From Clostridia bacterium (GTDB taxonomy: Bacteria; Bacillota; Clostridia; Christensenellales; Borkfalkiaceae), in assembly GCA_017466825.1 (NCBI GenBank), contig JAFTTJ010000009.1:1-64000 (forward strand): DNA of 64,000 nucleotides. Direction: 5' to 3'. Shown here piece by piece: positions 25,750 to 34,200 of this stretch. The notes below the pieces were generated by a model, which was not told the DNA's origin, did no database searches, and was given only the letters and a program-made list of their open reading frames with translations. A program made the translations under genes and the position numbers. Within the stretch, counting starts at the first letter, position 1. Each line of letters opens with the position of its first letter.

Positions 25750-25772
25750 GAAAGGCGAAAATTTCGCCTTTC
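25750..25772 (-). terminator. Terminator after ypeB
   Basis: GAAAGGCGAAA and TTTCGCCTTTC form an 11-bp stem followed, on the reverse strand, by a run of nine T residues. Confidence 0.9.
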
Positions 25773-25815
25773 AAAAATTTATTTAATCAATTTTCATTGT
25801 TTTCGCTAGGGTGCA

Positions 25816-27609
25816 TTATATAAGCAGTCTACCCTGCTCGGTGTTGACAACCTTGAAAATATCCGCTTGCTTTAAGGTGTTTGCGTCTAAATAAACGTAA
25901 TAAGTTTCACCGTTAAAATCACCGATAAATTCGTATGCGAGTTTTTCGTTACCACCACCCGTAGGAATAATTGCTACCGCCGACGAACGAATTTCAAGTT
26001 CTTTACTAACTTTTTTATACGCTTGTCCCAACGTAAACTCGGGATCGACGATTTCCCTTTCGCAATGGTTCATATAATAGCCGTCGGCATCCATACCCGA
26101 CACTACGCCCCTTTCACGGCACACCTTGATTTTGATAAGGTCGGGATAGGCGATAACTCCACCTTTATCGTACGCAAAATTGAGATATTGCGTACTGCCC
26201 GACGAATAACTCCAAACGCAGGTCATATCGTTTACGCCCAACTTTTCAAGAAAATCTTCGGCGAGTTTTATACACTCCTGTTCAGAAACGTTTTCGCCCA
26301 TGCAATCACGATATGCGTTGAAGGTTACGAGTTTACCGCCAACCTTTGAAATTTGAGCGAATACTTCACCGTTTTCCTTAGTTTCAGCAACGAGATTATA
26401 ACACGGAATCGCGCTATTTTCTACCATGCCCTTTACTTCAACTTTTTCAACGCCGTACACGGCGAAAAGTTGGGTAAAAATTTCTATGGCGTCGAGTTCG
26501 GTTATTTCGTCGCCTATTATAGCCTTTGCGCTCTTGCCTTGTATTCCGTCAGAAAAAGGTCCGTCGTAAATCATTTCGGGATAGTCCATTGCGCCCGACT
26601 CTAAATCGTTAAACTGTGAAACGATTACGTCGTTAGTATCGTTTTTAGCGAGCGCCGAAAAATCGTAATTTTGACTTATTCCCGCTGAAAGTTCGGCTAA
26701 AATATTTTTTAGGTTTTGGTTGACTTCATATAGTTTTTTGAAGTTTTCCATATCCGTTTCGGTAAGCGTTTGCCCGTCTATAAGTCGATTATTCAAATAT
26801 TTTGCATAATCCGACACTTGATTTATATACTTTGAAGTAAGATATTTCGACTCGTCTTTAATTGGTAAAGACGCTAGGGCGGAATCGGCTAAACTGCTTT
26901 GCACTACGATATCCCCAAGCACTTTTTGCTTACCTTCGCTATCGGCAGAAACGAACATTTTAGACATGTTTGTTTCAATATTATCGACGTAACCTACGAA
27001 GTCGTAAAACGACCTTTGCGCGCTTGCCGAATTGGTATTTACCTTGTTAAATTCCATAAAATCGGTAAAGAGCGAAAGGGCGAGCAACGAACCTAAAATA
27101 AGCGCCGTGCAACCTAGCGCCACAACCGACGCTATCCAACCGCCTAAACCGCGACTTCTTCTACTATTGCCACGCCTTTCTTTTCTCTCTTCTCTTCTCA
27201 CCTTATTCTCTTGGCGATGCTCGGCTTCAACTCGCTTTAAATACGCCCTTTCTTCGGCTTTCGCCCTTTTGAGTTCGGCTCTTTTTTCGGCTTTTTGGCG
27301 CTTTAACTCGGCTTTATGCTCCGCCATTTGGCGTTTGAGTTGCATTTTTTCAGCCTTTGCTTGCGCTTTTAACTGCATTTTTGCCTGTTTTTCGGCAATA
27401 AGTCTACTCTTTTTTTCGGCTTTGGCTAGTTTTTCTTTTGCTTTTTTTTGCTTTTTTATCTTTTCTTTATCCGTTTTGATAACCGTTTGGTTTTGAACGA
27501 CCACGCCGTCCGTTTTTTCAAATTGCGTTTCAGTCACCCTTTCGTCGCCACGAATTATCGACTCAACCTTGTCGATTGCGGGGTTATCTTTTTTAAATTC
27601 TTCACTCAT
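25816..27609 (-). CDS. ypeB: Spore germination protein YpeB with a long charged N-terminal extension
   Basis: YpeB is a spore membrane protein needed for the cortex-lytic enzyme SleB to be stable and active. The protein follows sleB by 11 bases and ends in the PepSY-like repeats typical of YpeB (GVVSGMDADGYYMNH and the final tyrosine-rich VYLDANTLKQADI). The membrane segment lies at about residues 155-181. Before it is a Lys/Ala/Glu/Arg-rich stretch (about residues 45-152) predicted to be one long charged helix, absent from standard YpeB of about 450 residues. The frame runs up to 27678, but the ATG at 27609 has a clear AAGGAG site, giving 597 residues. Confidence 0.88.
   Translation of the reverse strand: MSEEFKKDNPAIDKVESIIRGDERVTETQFEKTDGVVVQNQTVIKTDKEKIKKQKKAKEKLAKAEKKSRLIAEKQAKMQLKAQAKAEKMQLKRQMAEHKAELKRQKAEKRAELKRAKAEERAYLKRVEAEHRQENKVRREERKERRGNSRRSRGLGGWIASVVALGCTALILGSLLALSLFTDFMEFNKVNTNSASAQRSFYDFVGYVDNIETNMSKMFVSADSEGKQKVLGDIVVQSSLADSALASLPIKDESKYLTSKYINQVSDYAKYLNNRLIDGQTLTETDMENFKKLYEVNQNLKNILAELSAGISQNYDFSALAKNDTNDVIVSQFNDLESGAMDYPEMIYDGPFSDGIQGKSAKAIIGDEITELDAIEIFTQLFAVYGVEKVEVKGMVENSAIPCYNLVAETKENGEVFAQISKVGGKLVTFNAYRDCMGENVSEQECIKLAEDFLEKLGVNDMTCVWSYSSGSTQYLNFAYDKGGVIAYPDLIKIKVCRERGVVSGMDADGYYMNHCEREIVDPEFTLGQAYKKVSKELEIRSSAVAIIPTGGGNEKLAYEFIGDFNGETYYVYLDANTLKQADIFKVVNTEQGRLLI
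26778..26791 (+). repeat. Dispersed 14-mer CTATAAGTCGATTA, copy 3
   Basis: An exact copy inside ypeB, read as codons for N-R-L-I-D on the coding strand. Confidence 0.85.
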
Positions 27610-27620
27610 AATCTTTCTCC

Positions 27621-28355
27621 TTATAACGCAAATACGTGCTTGCCGATAGTGACGACCGTTTGCCTTGAAAAAATCCACTTGCTAGTCGCAACGGCGGGAT
27701 TATAATAGTACAAACTGCCGTAGGACGGATCCCAACCGTTCATCGCGTCTTTCGCGGCGGAAAGGGACGTCGAATTTGGCGAAAGGTTTATCTGCCCGTC
27801 TTGAACGCAGGTAAAGGCGTAGGGTTGATAGATTACACCTGAAATCGTGTTGGGGAAAGAAGCGCTCTTTACCCTGTTTAAAACGACTGCGCCGACTGCA
27901 ACTTGCCCCGTATAACTCTCTCCGCGCGCTTCTGCGTGGATAAGTCTTGCAAGCAAGGCTATATCCGAACTCGAATAACCGTTTACGCCCGACGAAGACG
28001 AACCGCTTTGCGACGAACTAACCGAAATGCCTAACGCTTGGAAAGTTTTGTTGCCGACGATTCCGTCGGGGGTAAGACCGTTTCGGCGTTGAAAATAGAT
28101 TACCGCTTTACGAGTATTTGCGCCGAAAATTCCGTCGACTGCGCCCGTGTAGTAACCCCAGCGCTTTAATTTTTGCTGAATTTTTTTGACAGTTTCACCA
28201 CGACTACCCTGTTTTACGACTAAAACTTCTTGCGACAAAGCGTAAAAGCCGTCGTCTTGCGAATTTTGATAAACGGCGTTAGCAATTACGCCCGAAGCAA
28301 TCAAAAAGACGAAAGACAGAGATAGCGCGAGTAAAATCTTTACTTTTTTATTCAT
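27621..28355 (-). CDS. sleB: Spore cortex-lytic enzyme SleB
   Basis: SleB is a lytic transglycosylase that opens muramic-lactam peptidoglycan of the spore cortex during germination. The 244-residue protein has a signal segment (residues 6-28), a peptidoglycan-binding domain (LVVKQGSRGETVKKIQQKL to IVGNKTFQALG, about 45-109), a Ser/Gly linker and a Hydrolase_2 domain with ALLARLIHAEARGE (catalytic Glu near residue 143) and NGWDPSYGSLYYYNP. It is transcribed ahead of ypeB, the arrangement conserved in spore formers. Expression is expected in the forespore. Confidence 0.95.
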   Translation of the reverse strand: MNKKVKILLALSLSFVFLIASGVIANAVYQNSQDDGFYALSQEVLVVKQGSRGETVKKIQQKLKRWGYYTGAVDGIFGANTRKAVIYFQRRNGLTPDGIVGNKTFQALGISVSSSQSGSSSSGVNGYSSSDIALLARLIHAEARGESYTGQVAVGAVVLNRVKSASFPNTISGVIYQPYAFTCVQDGQINLSPNSTSLSAAKDAMNGWDPSYGSLYYYNPAVATSKWIFSRQTVVTIGKHVFAL

Positions 28356-28419
28356 AAATTCCTCCTTTAACCTTGTTTAACTTGCCAAACGAGATATAGG
28401 GAATTTACGATTGGTAAAA

Positions 28420-28968
28420 CTATTCGTCGTCTTGGCAAAACCACTCTTTGAACTCGTCGATAATTTCTAGAATAATCGACTTATAGCGCAGGTTTTCACC
28501 CGAAGTGAAGCAAAGCGGTGGGTATACCACACACCACCAATTATCACCTTTTGCGCTACCGAGTTCGACGATGACCGCGTCGTAATAACCGCTTTGCAAA
28601 GTAAACTCTCCGTATACTCTCGTAGGGAAATTTTCACGTTTGACGACTATTCGGGAAGAATACTCAAAACCGCCTTTTTGCAAAACTTCGTCTATTATAT
28701 ACTCTAAGGTTTTTGCCTTTTGGGTTATTACGACTTTGGCATCGTTTTTACTATGACATTGGGCTATAAACGGAGTTAAATAATTTACCACCTTTTCCTT
28801 TACGCGATATTTTATATTTTGGTCTACTTCGTCGTTTGAATTAGCCCTAATATGGATGCGTAAAAACTCGGTAGTTTCTTTAGTAGCCGAGTTAAACCTC
28901 TCTGCTTTACAACCTGCAGTCAAAAATATTATGAATAAAAAAACTAAACTTATGCAAATTTTTTTCAT
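28420..28968 (-). CDS. spoIIR: Stage II sporulation protein R
   Basis: SpoIIR is secreted from the forespore and triggers SpoIIGA to activate sigma-E in the mother cell. The 182-residue protein has a signal or lipoprotein-like N terminus (FLTAGC), the family's opening FLRIHIRANSNDEVDQ near residue 35, KYRVKEKVVNYL, and the signature WWCVVYPPLCF near residue 143. Its ribosome binding site (AAAGGAG) forms the 3' arm of a long hairpin that also looks like a terminator, so translation and transcription may both be controlled there. An exact dispersed 14-mer lies in the coding region. Confidence 0.95.
   Translation of the reverse strand: MKKICISLVFLFIIFLTAGCKAERFNSATKETTEFLRIHIRANSNDEVDQNIKYRVKEKVVNYLTPFIAQCHSKNDAKVVITQKAKTLEYIIDEVLQKGGFEYSSRIVVKRENFPTRVYGEFTLQSGYYDAVIVELGSAKGDNWWCVVYPPLCFTSGENLRYKSIILEIIDEFKEWFCQDDE
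28473..28486 (-). repeat. Dispersed 14-mer CTATAAGTCGATTA, copy 4
   Basis: An exact copy inside spoIIR, here in the same sense as the gene and read as Y-K-S-I-I, a different frame from the copies in smpB and ypeB. Confidence 0.85.
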
Positions 28969-28970
28969 AT

Positions 28971-29028
28971 AAAAAAACTCCTTTCGGTATTGGCGATATC
29001 TCTATCATTGCCACCAAAAGGAGTTTTT
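28971..29028 (-). promoter_or_regulatory. Long hairpin whose 3' arm is the spoIIR ribosome binding site
   Basis: On the reverse strand AAAAACTCCTTTTGGT pairs with ACCGAAAGGAGTTTTT (16 pairs, one of them U-G), followed by more T residues and the spoIIR ATG a few bases on. The AAAGGAG site is buried in the stem, and the stem plus T run also has the form of an intrinsic terminator for ispE. It could act as a thermosensor-like or protein-controlled switch (inference). Confidence 0.7.
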
Positions 29029-29046
29029 AAACTATGTAACTAAAAA

Positions 29047-29910
29047 TTATTTCATATCTTTGCGAGAAATCGTTTTTACGACTTCGACGTCTAAACCCTG
29101 TCTTCTGAGTTTATCCGCCGCCCAAAGGGCTAACTCTTTAGTTTCGTAAAAGCCGAACACCGTTGAACCGCTACCAGACATTGAAGCGCAAAGCGGACTT
29201 AAACTCTTTAACGCGTTTAAATGCTTTTGAACTTCCGAGCAAAGTTTTACGGCGGGCGCAAGCAAGTCGTTGCCGACGTTTTTTGAAATGCCGACTATAT
29301 CTCCGTCTAAAATTGAACTCACTAACTCGTCGTTATTGGACGAATTATTTACACTTGACGTCAAGTCGAATTCTTTAAAGCAGTCGGCGGTATTTACCCC
29401 GCTTTCAGAATAGATTAAAATTACCCAAAAGTCGGTCTCCGAGTCGATTTTCTCGACAATGTCGCCCCGACCGCTTATGCGCGCAAAACCGCCCGTAAGC
29501 AAATAACCGCTATCGCTACCGAGCATATCCGCAAGGGGTTTTACGTCTTGATCTATACCGTAGACTTTTTTAAGGGCTTTTAGCACCCCTGCAACGTCCG
29601 CCGAACTACCGCCAAGACCGCCCGAAAGGGGGATATTTTTTATAACGGTTATATCCGCGCCCTTGGTTGCAAAAGTTTCCTGAAAAAGTTTTGCCGCCTT
29701 AAAGGCGTTGTTATTTTCACGGTATAAAAAGTCCGCTCCTATGCCACGCATAGTGATTTTTATTTCGTCGTCACGGCGACTAATTACGGTTATCTCGTCG
29801 TATAAATCAATAGTCGTTACGACGCTATCGAGCGGATGATATCCGTTTTCGGCTTTAAAAACGTTTAACGATAAATTGATTTTTGCATAGGCTTTTACTC
29901 TGCTTTTCAT
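29047..29910 (-). CDS. ispE: 4-diphosphocytidyl-2-C-methyl-D-erythritol kinase
   Basis: IspE is the GHMP kinase of the methylerythritol phosphate route to isoprenoids. The 287-residue protein starts with AKINLSLNVF near residue 9, has DLYDEITV, the ATP loop PLSGGLGGSSADVAGVLKAL near residue 90, and the C-terminal ASMSGSGSTVFGFY. The length is normal. It is followed by spoIIR across the regulatory hairpin, a neighbourhood also seen in other clostridia. Isoprenoid units made here would feed undecaprenyl phosphate and could relate to the polyprenol kinase at 56867. Confidence 0.96.
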   Translation of the reverse strand: MKSRVKAYAKINLSLNVFKAENGYHPLDSVVTTIDLYDEITVISRRDDEIKITMRGIGADFLYRENNNAFKAAKLFQETFATKGADITVIKNIPLSGGLGGSSADVAGVLKALKKVYGIDQDVKPLADMLGSDSGYLLTGGFARISGRGDIVEKIDSETDFWVILIYSESGVNTADCFKEFDLTSSVNNSSNNDELVSSILDGDIVGISKNVGNDLLAPAVKLCSEVQKHLNALKSLSPLCASMSGSGSTVFGFYETKELALWAADKLRRQGLDVEVVKTISRKDMK

Positions 29911-29937
29911 AAGTTCCCCTGCGCTAAAATGAGCGCG

Positions 29938-31401
29938 TTAAATTTTTTGTCTGTAAACGATTATCCTTTCTTCGCCGGTCATCGGCGCGACGATATCAGG
30001 ATTAAATTTTAAAATTTCGTCTTCGTCCGTGCCGAGCCTTTTAGCGACGTCCCAAATTTCGTCGCCACGGCGAGCGATACAAACGCTGATTGCTCCGCCT
30101 AAATTCTTCCTTTCACCAATTTCGCAAATCTCTTTAACGGCGGAGATTTCGTCAATAGCGTATACCTTATAATACACTTTTAAGTGGCACTCGATTTCCA
30201 CTTCGCCACCTTTCACCCTTGCGAAAAAGTCGCCCTTTGCCACGCTTACTGAACTTATTACGCCGTCGGCGGAAAAATCAATAAAAAACGGGGCTTCACA
30301 CGGAACGGAAATTATGCCGTTATCTTCGTTTTTAAATATTACGTCGGCTTTGACCGTTCCTTCAACAGAGTGAATTTCACCCTGCGATTTTACGCCGAAA
30401 ACATTTACCGTTTCGCCGAGAACGCTTAAAATTTTACCACCTTCTAGCGCAGGCGAGCCTTGAACGACGATTTTTTCGGTAAAGAATTTTTGTTCTTTAA
30501 AGCGAAGAACTTGAATTTTTTCGACGCTTAACTCACACTCGCTGTCCTTTGAATAAGCGTCGCTTACAAGCGAATAAGGGGCGCTACCCACCGCGCTACC
30601 CGTAAACGAAAGGGTTACGTCGACGGAAACCGAACTCTTTTGCTTGTCTTCGTCGGCGTAAATTCTAACGTTAGTCGCAACGACGTCGGCTTGCGCGTAG
30701 CAACGCATATCCGGAAGAGCGTCGCCGTCTTCGAGTTCGTAGCGATAGGGAATAATTCTCTTTTCATTTACTATATCATTATTTTCAGAAAAAGGCAACG
30801 CCTTTACGCTTAAAAACACTTCGCCTTCGCAAATTATTCGCCCTAGCCCTGCGTAAACGCTTAAAACGTGAGCGTCCGCCGTATACGATAAAACTTCGCC
30901 GACGGTAAAATCAAGGTCGAATTCGTCGGTTACGACTTGTTGACCTTTCTTTTCATTATAATAAATATCTACGTCCTTTTCTATACGCCTACAAATTAGG
31001 TTTTCACCGCCGAAAAGTAGGTTGTTTTGACTTATAGCCCTACCTTCGCCGATAAATACGACGTTTGCAACCCCTATATAACCGCCGTTTATAACGAGTT
31101 TTACGTCCGTCGTTTTTACGCTTATCACGGCGTTTTCAAGGGGAATTTCAGAAGTCGCGTCAACTTCGCAAACCGACTTTTTATATCCGTCGTCGCTCAA
31201 ATATACCAAGGTGAAAACGACTTTGGCTTTGGCAATAACGCTACCCGACTTGCTCTCTTTAGAAATGAGAAAAGATTTGGCGAAAACCGATATGGGTTTT
31301 TTAACTTCCTTCAAATCGGTAAACGGCGCTTCCACCCGTACTTTAACTTCGTTTTTTAACAGTTTGGCGCAAGGAATCGCGCCGTATTTTGGTTGAATCA
31401 T
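29938..31401 (-). CDS. SPOCS-domain / LysM spore coat morphogenesis protein (SipL-like)
   Basis: The protein has repeated SPOCS (DUF3794) domains (early block VRVEAPFTDLKEVKKPISVF, further copies ending near residue 400) and a C-terminal LysM (RRGDEIWDVAKRLGTDEDEI). This matches SipL of Clostridioides difficile, which binds SpoIVA and lets the spore coat form around the forespore. An upstream in-frame start at 31506 exists, but the ATG at 31401 is preceded by GGAGGT at the right distance, giving 487 residues. It sits before ispE and spoIIR in a run of spore and isoprenoid genes. Confidence 0.88.
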   Translation of the reverse strand: MIQPKYGAIPCAKLLKNEVKVRVEAPFTDLKEVKKPISVFAKSFLISKESKSGSVIAKAKVVFTLVYLSDDGYKKSVCEVDATSEIPLENAVISVKTTDVKLVINGGYIGVANVVFIGEGRAISQNNLLFGGENLICRRIEKDVDIYYNEKKGQQVVTDEFDLDFTVGEVLSYTADAHVLSVYAGLGRIICEGEVFLSVKALPFSENNDIVNEKRIIPYRYELEDGDALPDMRCYAQADVVATNVRIYADEDKQKSSVSVDVTLSFTGSAVGSAPYSLVSDAYSKDSECELSVEKIQVLRFKEQKFFTEKIVVQGSPALEGGKILSVLGETVNVFGVKSQGEIHSVEGTVKADVIFKNEDNGIISVPCEAPFFIDFSADGVISSVSVAKGDFFARVKGGEVEIECHLKVYYKVYAIDEISAVKEICEIGERKNLGGAISVCIARRGDEIWDVAKRLGTDEDEILKFNPDIVAPMTGEERIIVYRQKI

Positions 31402-31533
31402 AATTATACCTCCACCCGTATTTTCAGTATAATTTATGATATTTATATATTGATTATTCCAATTTGACAAATTTCCGCCGTAAAGCATTAAAAAAGAGCG
31501 TAGCAAAAACTACGCTCTAAAAAAACTATGAGA

Positions 31534-32271
31534 TTATTCTATGCCAAACATACCTTTTACGATACCTTCAAACATGCCGTTTAAGGGGTTGTATTCGTAA
31601 ATGATGTTACCTATGGGCGAAGCCGATAAAGACTCGTGCCAGCCGTTGAACATAGGACCGGTTACGTTGTCAATAGTGTTTGAAACGAAATCGTTTAGAG
31701 CGTTGGGATCTTCATCACCGAAAATCATAACCGAAACGTCGTCATAAACGCCGTCACCCGGGGTGAACTCAACGGTGTTAACCGCATGGATAAAACCGAA
31801 AGCGGCGAACACTACGCCTAAATAAATACCAAGGTTTAAGATAAGACCTAAAACGTTGTCGATAATCTTAACCGCAGGGATCTTTTCCTTAGCCGCAAAA
31901 ACGGGCGCAAATACGAGTTTAACCAAAAGGTTAATGAGCCAATGCACTAAGATATAACCGAGAATAAGGAATAAAACCGCAAATGGAATATACGCGATAA
32001 TTTCGGCTACGATACGAAGGTTGTTGGGGTTTGCGGCATTAAACCAAGATTGATTGCCGAAAAACTGTACGATTGGGTCGGCAAGATAGTTGAGCCAACC
32101 GAAAAGTTCCATAAGTTTGTAAACACCTACGCAAGCGCCGACGCCACCGGCAATGCCGATAACCGTTCTTAAAATGCCGAATATGAAATTCCTTGTAAAA
32201 CCGAACTTAATACTTGCAAAAATAACGAAGCCGAGTATTAAGAGCAAAACTAAGTCTACTAAAAAGAACAT
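31534..32271 (-). CDS. CvpA-family membrane protein
   Basis: The first 170 residues have the CvpA layout of four to five hydrophobic helices (FFLVDLVLLLILGFVIFASI..., the YIPFAVLFLILGYILVHW segment and the NVLGLILNLGIYLG segment), followed by an acidic extracellular or cytoplasmic tail. CvpA proteins were first linked to colicin V production; their common role is unclear and may involve envelope integrity. The start has a GAGGAT site. At 245 residues it is longer than the usual 160-180 because of the C-terminal extension. No bacteriocin genes are adjacent. Confidence 0.8.
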   Translation of the reverse strand: MFFLVDLVLLLILGFVIFASIKFGFTRNFIFGILRTVIGIAGGVGACVGVYKLMELFGWLNYLADPIVQFFGNQSWFNAANPNNLRIVAEIIAYIPFAVLFLILGYILVHWLINLLVKLVFAPVFAAKEKIPAVKIIDNVLGLILNLGIYLGVVFAAFGFIHAVNTVEFTPGDGVYDDVSVMIFGDEDPNALNDFVSNTIDNVTGPMFNGWHESLSASPIGNIIYEYNPLNGMFEGIVKGMFGIE

Positions 32272-32524
32272 AATTCATCCTCGATTAAAATTAAAGTAGT
32301 TACTATTATTATATACTATCATTTTCCAAAAGTCAATACAAATTTTCAAAAAATAGCGTATTTTTATAAAAATTTTTAACAAAATTTTCATTTTTCAAGG
32401 GTTTTAGCCGTAGTAAAAAGTTTTAGGCTTTAAAAAATTTGAGTTGTTAAGCCCTATTTTTTAAGTAAAAACCGCCCTACCACTCTTTTTTTAAGGTGAA
32501 ATTTTGTTAAATTTTCACAAAAAG

Positions 32525-32559
32525 TCCGCCTATAAGTCGATTATCGACGAATAGGCGGA
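32525..32559 (-). terminator. Terminator after glnS containing a copy of the 14-mer
   Basis: TCCGCCTAT pairs with ATAGGCGGA (9 bp). Inside, GTCGA pairs with TCGAC around a TTA loop, and on the reverse strand TTTTT follows. The 14-mer at 32530-32543 makes up most of one arm. Confidence 0.75.
32530..32543 (+). repeat. Dispersed 14-mer CTATAAGTCGATTA, copy 5
   Basis: An exact intergenic copy, built into the glnS terminator hairpin. The rest of 32272-32524 is AT-rich and shows no gene. Confidence 0.85.
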
Positions 32560-32564
32560 TAAAA

Positions 32565-34196
32565 TTACTTGTTAGGTTTATAGCCGTCTTTAAGCGAAAC
32601 TATCTCGGATAAGACGAGTTTGCCGTTTTCGGTAACCTTTTTGTAGTAGCCCTTTCTCATAAGTTGGAAGGACGTACCTTCATCAACTCTAGCAAGGTAG
32701 GGCTCTGCTTTGCCGTTGTATACGTGGACGCTATCGTAATTCATACGCTCTGAAAAGTCTTGACCTGCGTATTCGGCGTCCTTTAAAAGGTAATCGTACT
32801 TTCTAATTTCGCAGTCGACCGCAGTATTTGCGCTTACCCAATGAATAACGCCCTTGGTCTTGATTCCGCTAGTATCGCTACCGCTTCTCGACTCGGGAAC
32901 GAAGGAACAAAGAAGTTCTTTAACGTTGCCGTCGTCGTCTAATATAACGTCGTCACACTTGATAATGTAGGCGTTTTTAAGACGAACGTAGCCGTCCTTT
33001 TTAAGTCTAAAATACTTGGGCGGGGGTACTAAAGCGAAGTCTTCGGCTTCGATATAGATATGCTTTGACATATTTATCTTTCTCGTACCAGCGGTTTCGT
33101 CGTTAGGGTTGATTTCAAAATCTTCTTCTTCGTCGCAGTCGGGGAAGTTGGTTATAGTAACCTTTAACGGCTCGAAAACCGCCATAGCCCTTTGCGCGTG
33201 AGCGTTTAAATAATCTCTTATAAAGTGCTCGAAATAGGTAATTTCGATTTCGGAATTTGCCTTTGCTACGCCGATTGCTTCGCAGAAATTTTTGAGAGCG
33301 TCGGCAGGAACGCCCCTTGCTCTTAAACCCGTTAAGGTGGGCATTCTCGGATCGTCCCAACCCCTTACTGCGCCGTCTTCAACGAGTTTTTTAAGATATC
33401 TCTTACTCATAACCGTGTTTGTAACGTTGAGCCTTGCAAATTCAATTTGGCGGGGCTTATGCGAAACCGCAGTATTTTCAACAACCCAGTTATAAAGCGG
33501 TCTATGGTCTTCAAACTCAAGGGTGCAAAGAGAGTGGGTTACGCCTTGCATAGAGTCGCAAATGGGGTGGGCAAAGTCGTACATAGGATAAATGCACCAC
33601 TTGTCCCCCGTCCTGTGGTGATGAGCGCGCAAAACCCTATAAATAACGGGATCACGCATGTTGATGTTGGGCGAAGACATATCGATCTTTGCTCTTAAAA
33701 CCTTTTCGCCGTCGGCAAAAGCGCCGTCCTTCATTTTATAGAAAAGTTCAAGGTTTTCTTCAACGCTTCTGTTTCTAAAAGGACTTTCCTTACCGGGCTC
33801 GGTCAAAGTACCGCGCATTGCGCTAATTTCGTCGGCTTTAAGGTCGCAGACGAAAGCCTTGCCGTCTTTGATAAGTTTAACCGCTCTAAGGAAAATCTCG
33901 TCAAAGTAGTCGGACGCGTAATGGACTTCGTGCCACTTAAAACCAAGCCACTCGATATCCGCTTTGATGGCTTCGACGTATTCGGTTTTTTCCTTAGACG
34001 GATTGGTATCGTCAAAGAAAAGGTTGCAAAGACCGCCGTATTTTTTAGCCGTGCCAAAGTTAAGGCAAAGGGATTTTGCGTGACCTATGTGAAGGTAACC
34101 GTTTGGCTCGGGGGGGAATCTCGTGTGGACTTCGTTTACTTTTCCTTCGGCGAGTTCGCCGTTTATAATCTCTTCAATAAAGTTATTTGCTTCCAT
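32565..34196 (-). CDS. glnS: Glutaminyl-tRNA synthetase
   Basis: GlnRS charges tRNA-Gln directly, which most Firmicutes do instead through GatCAB. The 543-residue class I enzyme has the HIGH block PPEPNGYLHIGHAKS near residue 27, NLFFDDTNPSKE, RMPTLTGLRARGVP and the KMSKS-like VMSKRYLKKL near residue 257, then a two-barrel anticodon domain (GTRKINMSKHIYIE). It starts four bases after the glyS stop with no ribosome binding site of its own, which suggests translational coupling. A tRNA-Gln(CTG) gene lies at 54.7 kb. Confidence 0.96.
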   Translation of the reverse strand: MEANNFIEEIINGELAEGKVNEVHTRFPPEPNGYLHIGHAKSLCLNFGTAKKYGGLCNLFFDDTNPSKEKTEYVEAIKADIEWLGFKWHEVHYASDYFDEIFLRAVKLIKDGKAFVCDLKADEISAMRGTLTEPGKESPFRNRSVEENLELFYKMKDGAFADGEKVLRAKIDMSSPNINMRDPVIYRVLRAHHHRTGDKWCIYPMYDFAHPICDSMQGVTHSLCTLEFEDHRPLYNWVVENTAVSHKPRQIEFARLNVTNTVMSKRYLKKLVEDGAVRGWDDPRMPTLTGLRARGVPADALKNFCEAIGVAKANSEIEITYFEHFIRDYLNAHAQRAMAVFEPLKVTITNFPDCDEEEDFEINPNDETAGTRKINMSKHIYIEAEDFALVPPPKYFRLKKDGYVRLKNAYIIKCDDVILDDDGNVKELLCSFVPESRSGSDTSGIKTKGVIHWVSANTAVDCEIRKYDYLLKDAEYAGQDFSERMNYDSVHVYNGKAEPYLARVDEGTSFQLMRKGYYKKVTENGKLVLSEIVSLKDGYKPNK

Positions 34197-34200
34197 AATT

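Noticed and set aside
27032..27496. Antisense frame over the charged YpeB extension
   Set aside because: It is the shadow of a Lys/Ala/Glu-rich coding stretch, rich in Phe/Ser/Leu with no start signal.
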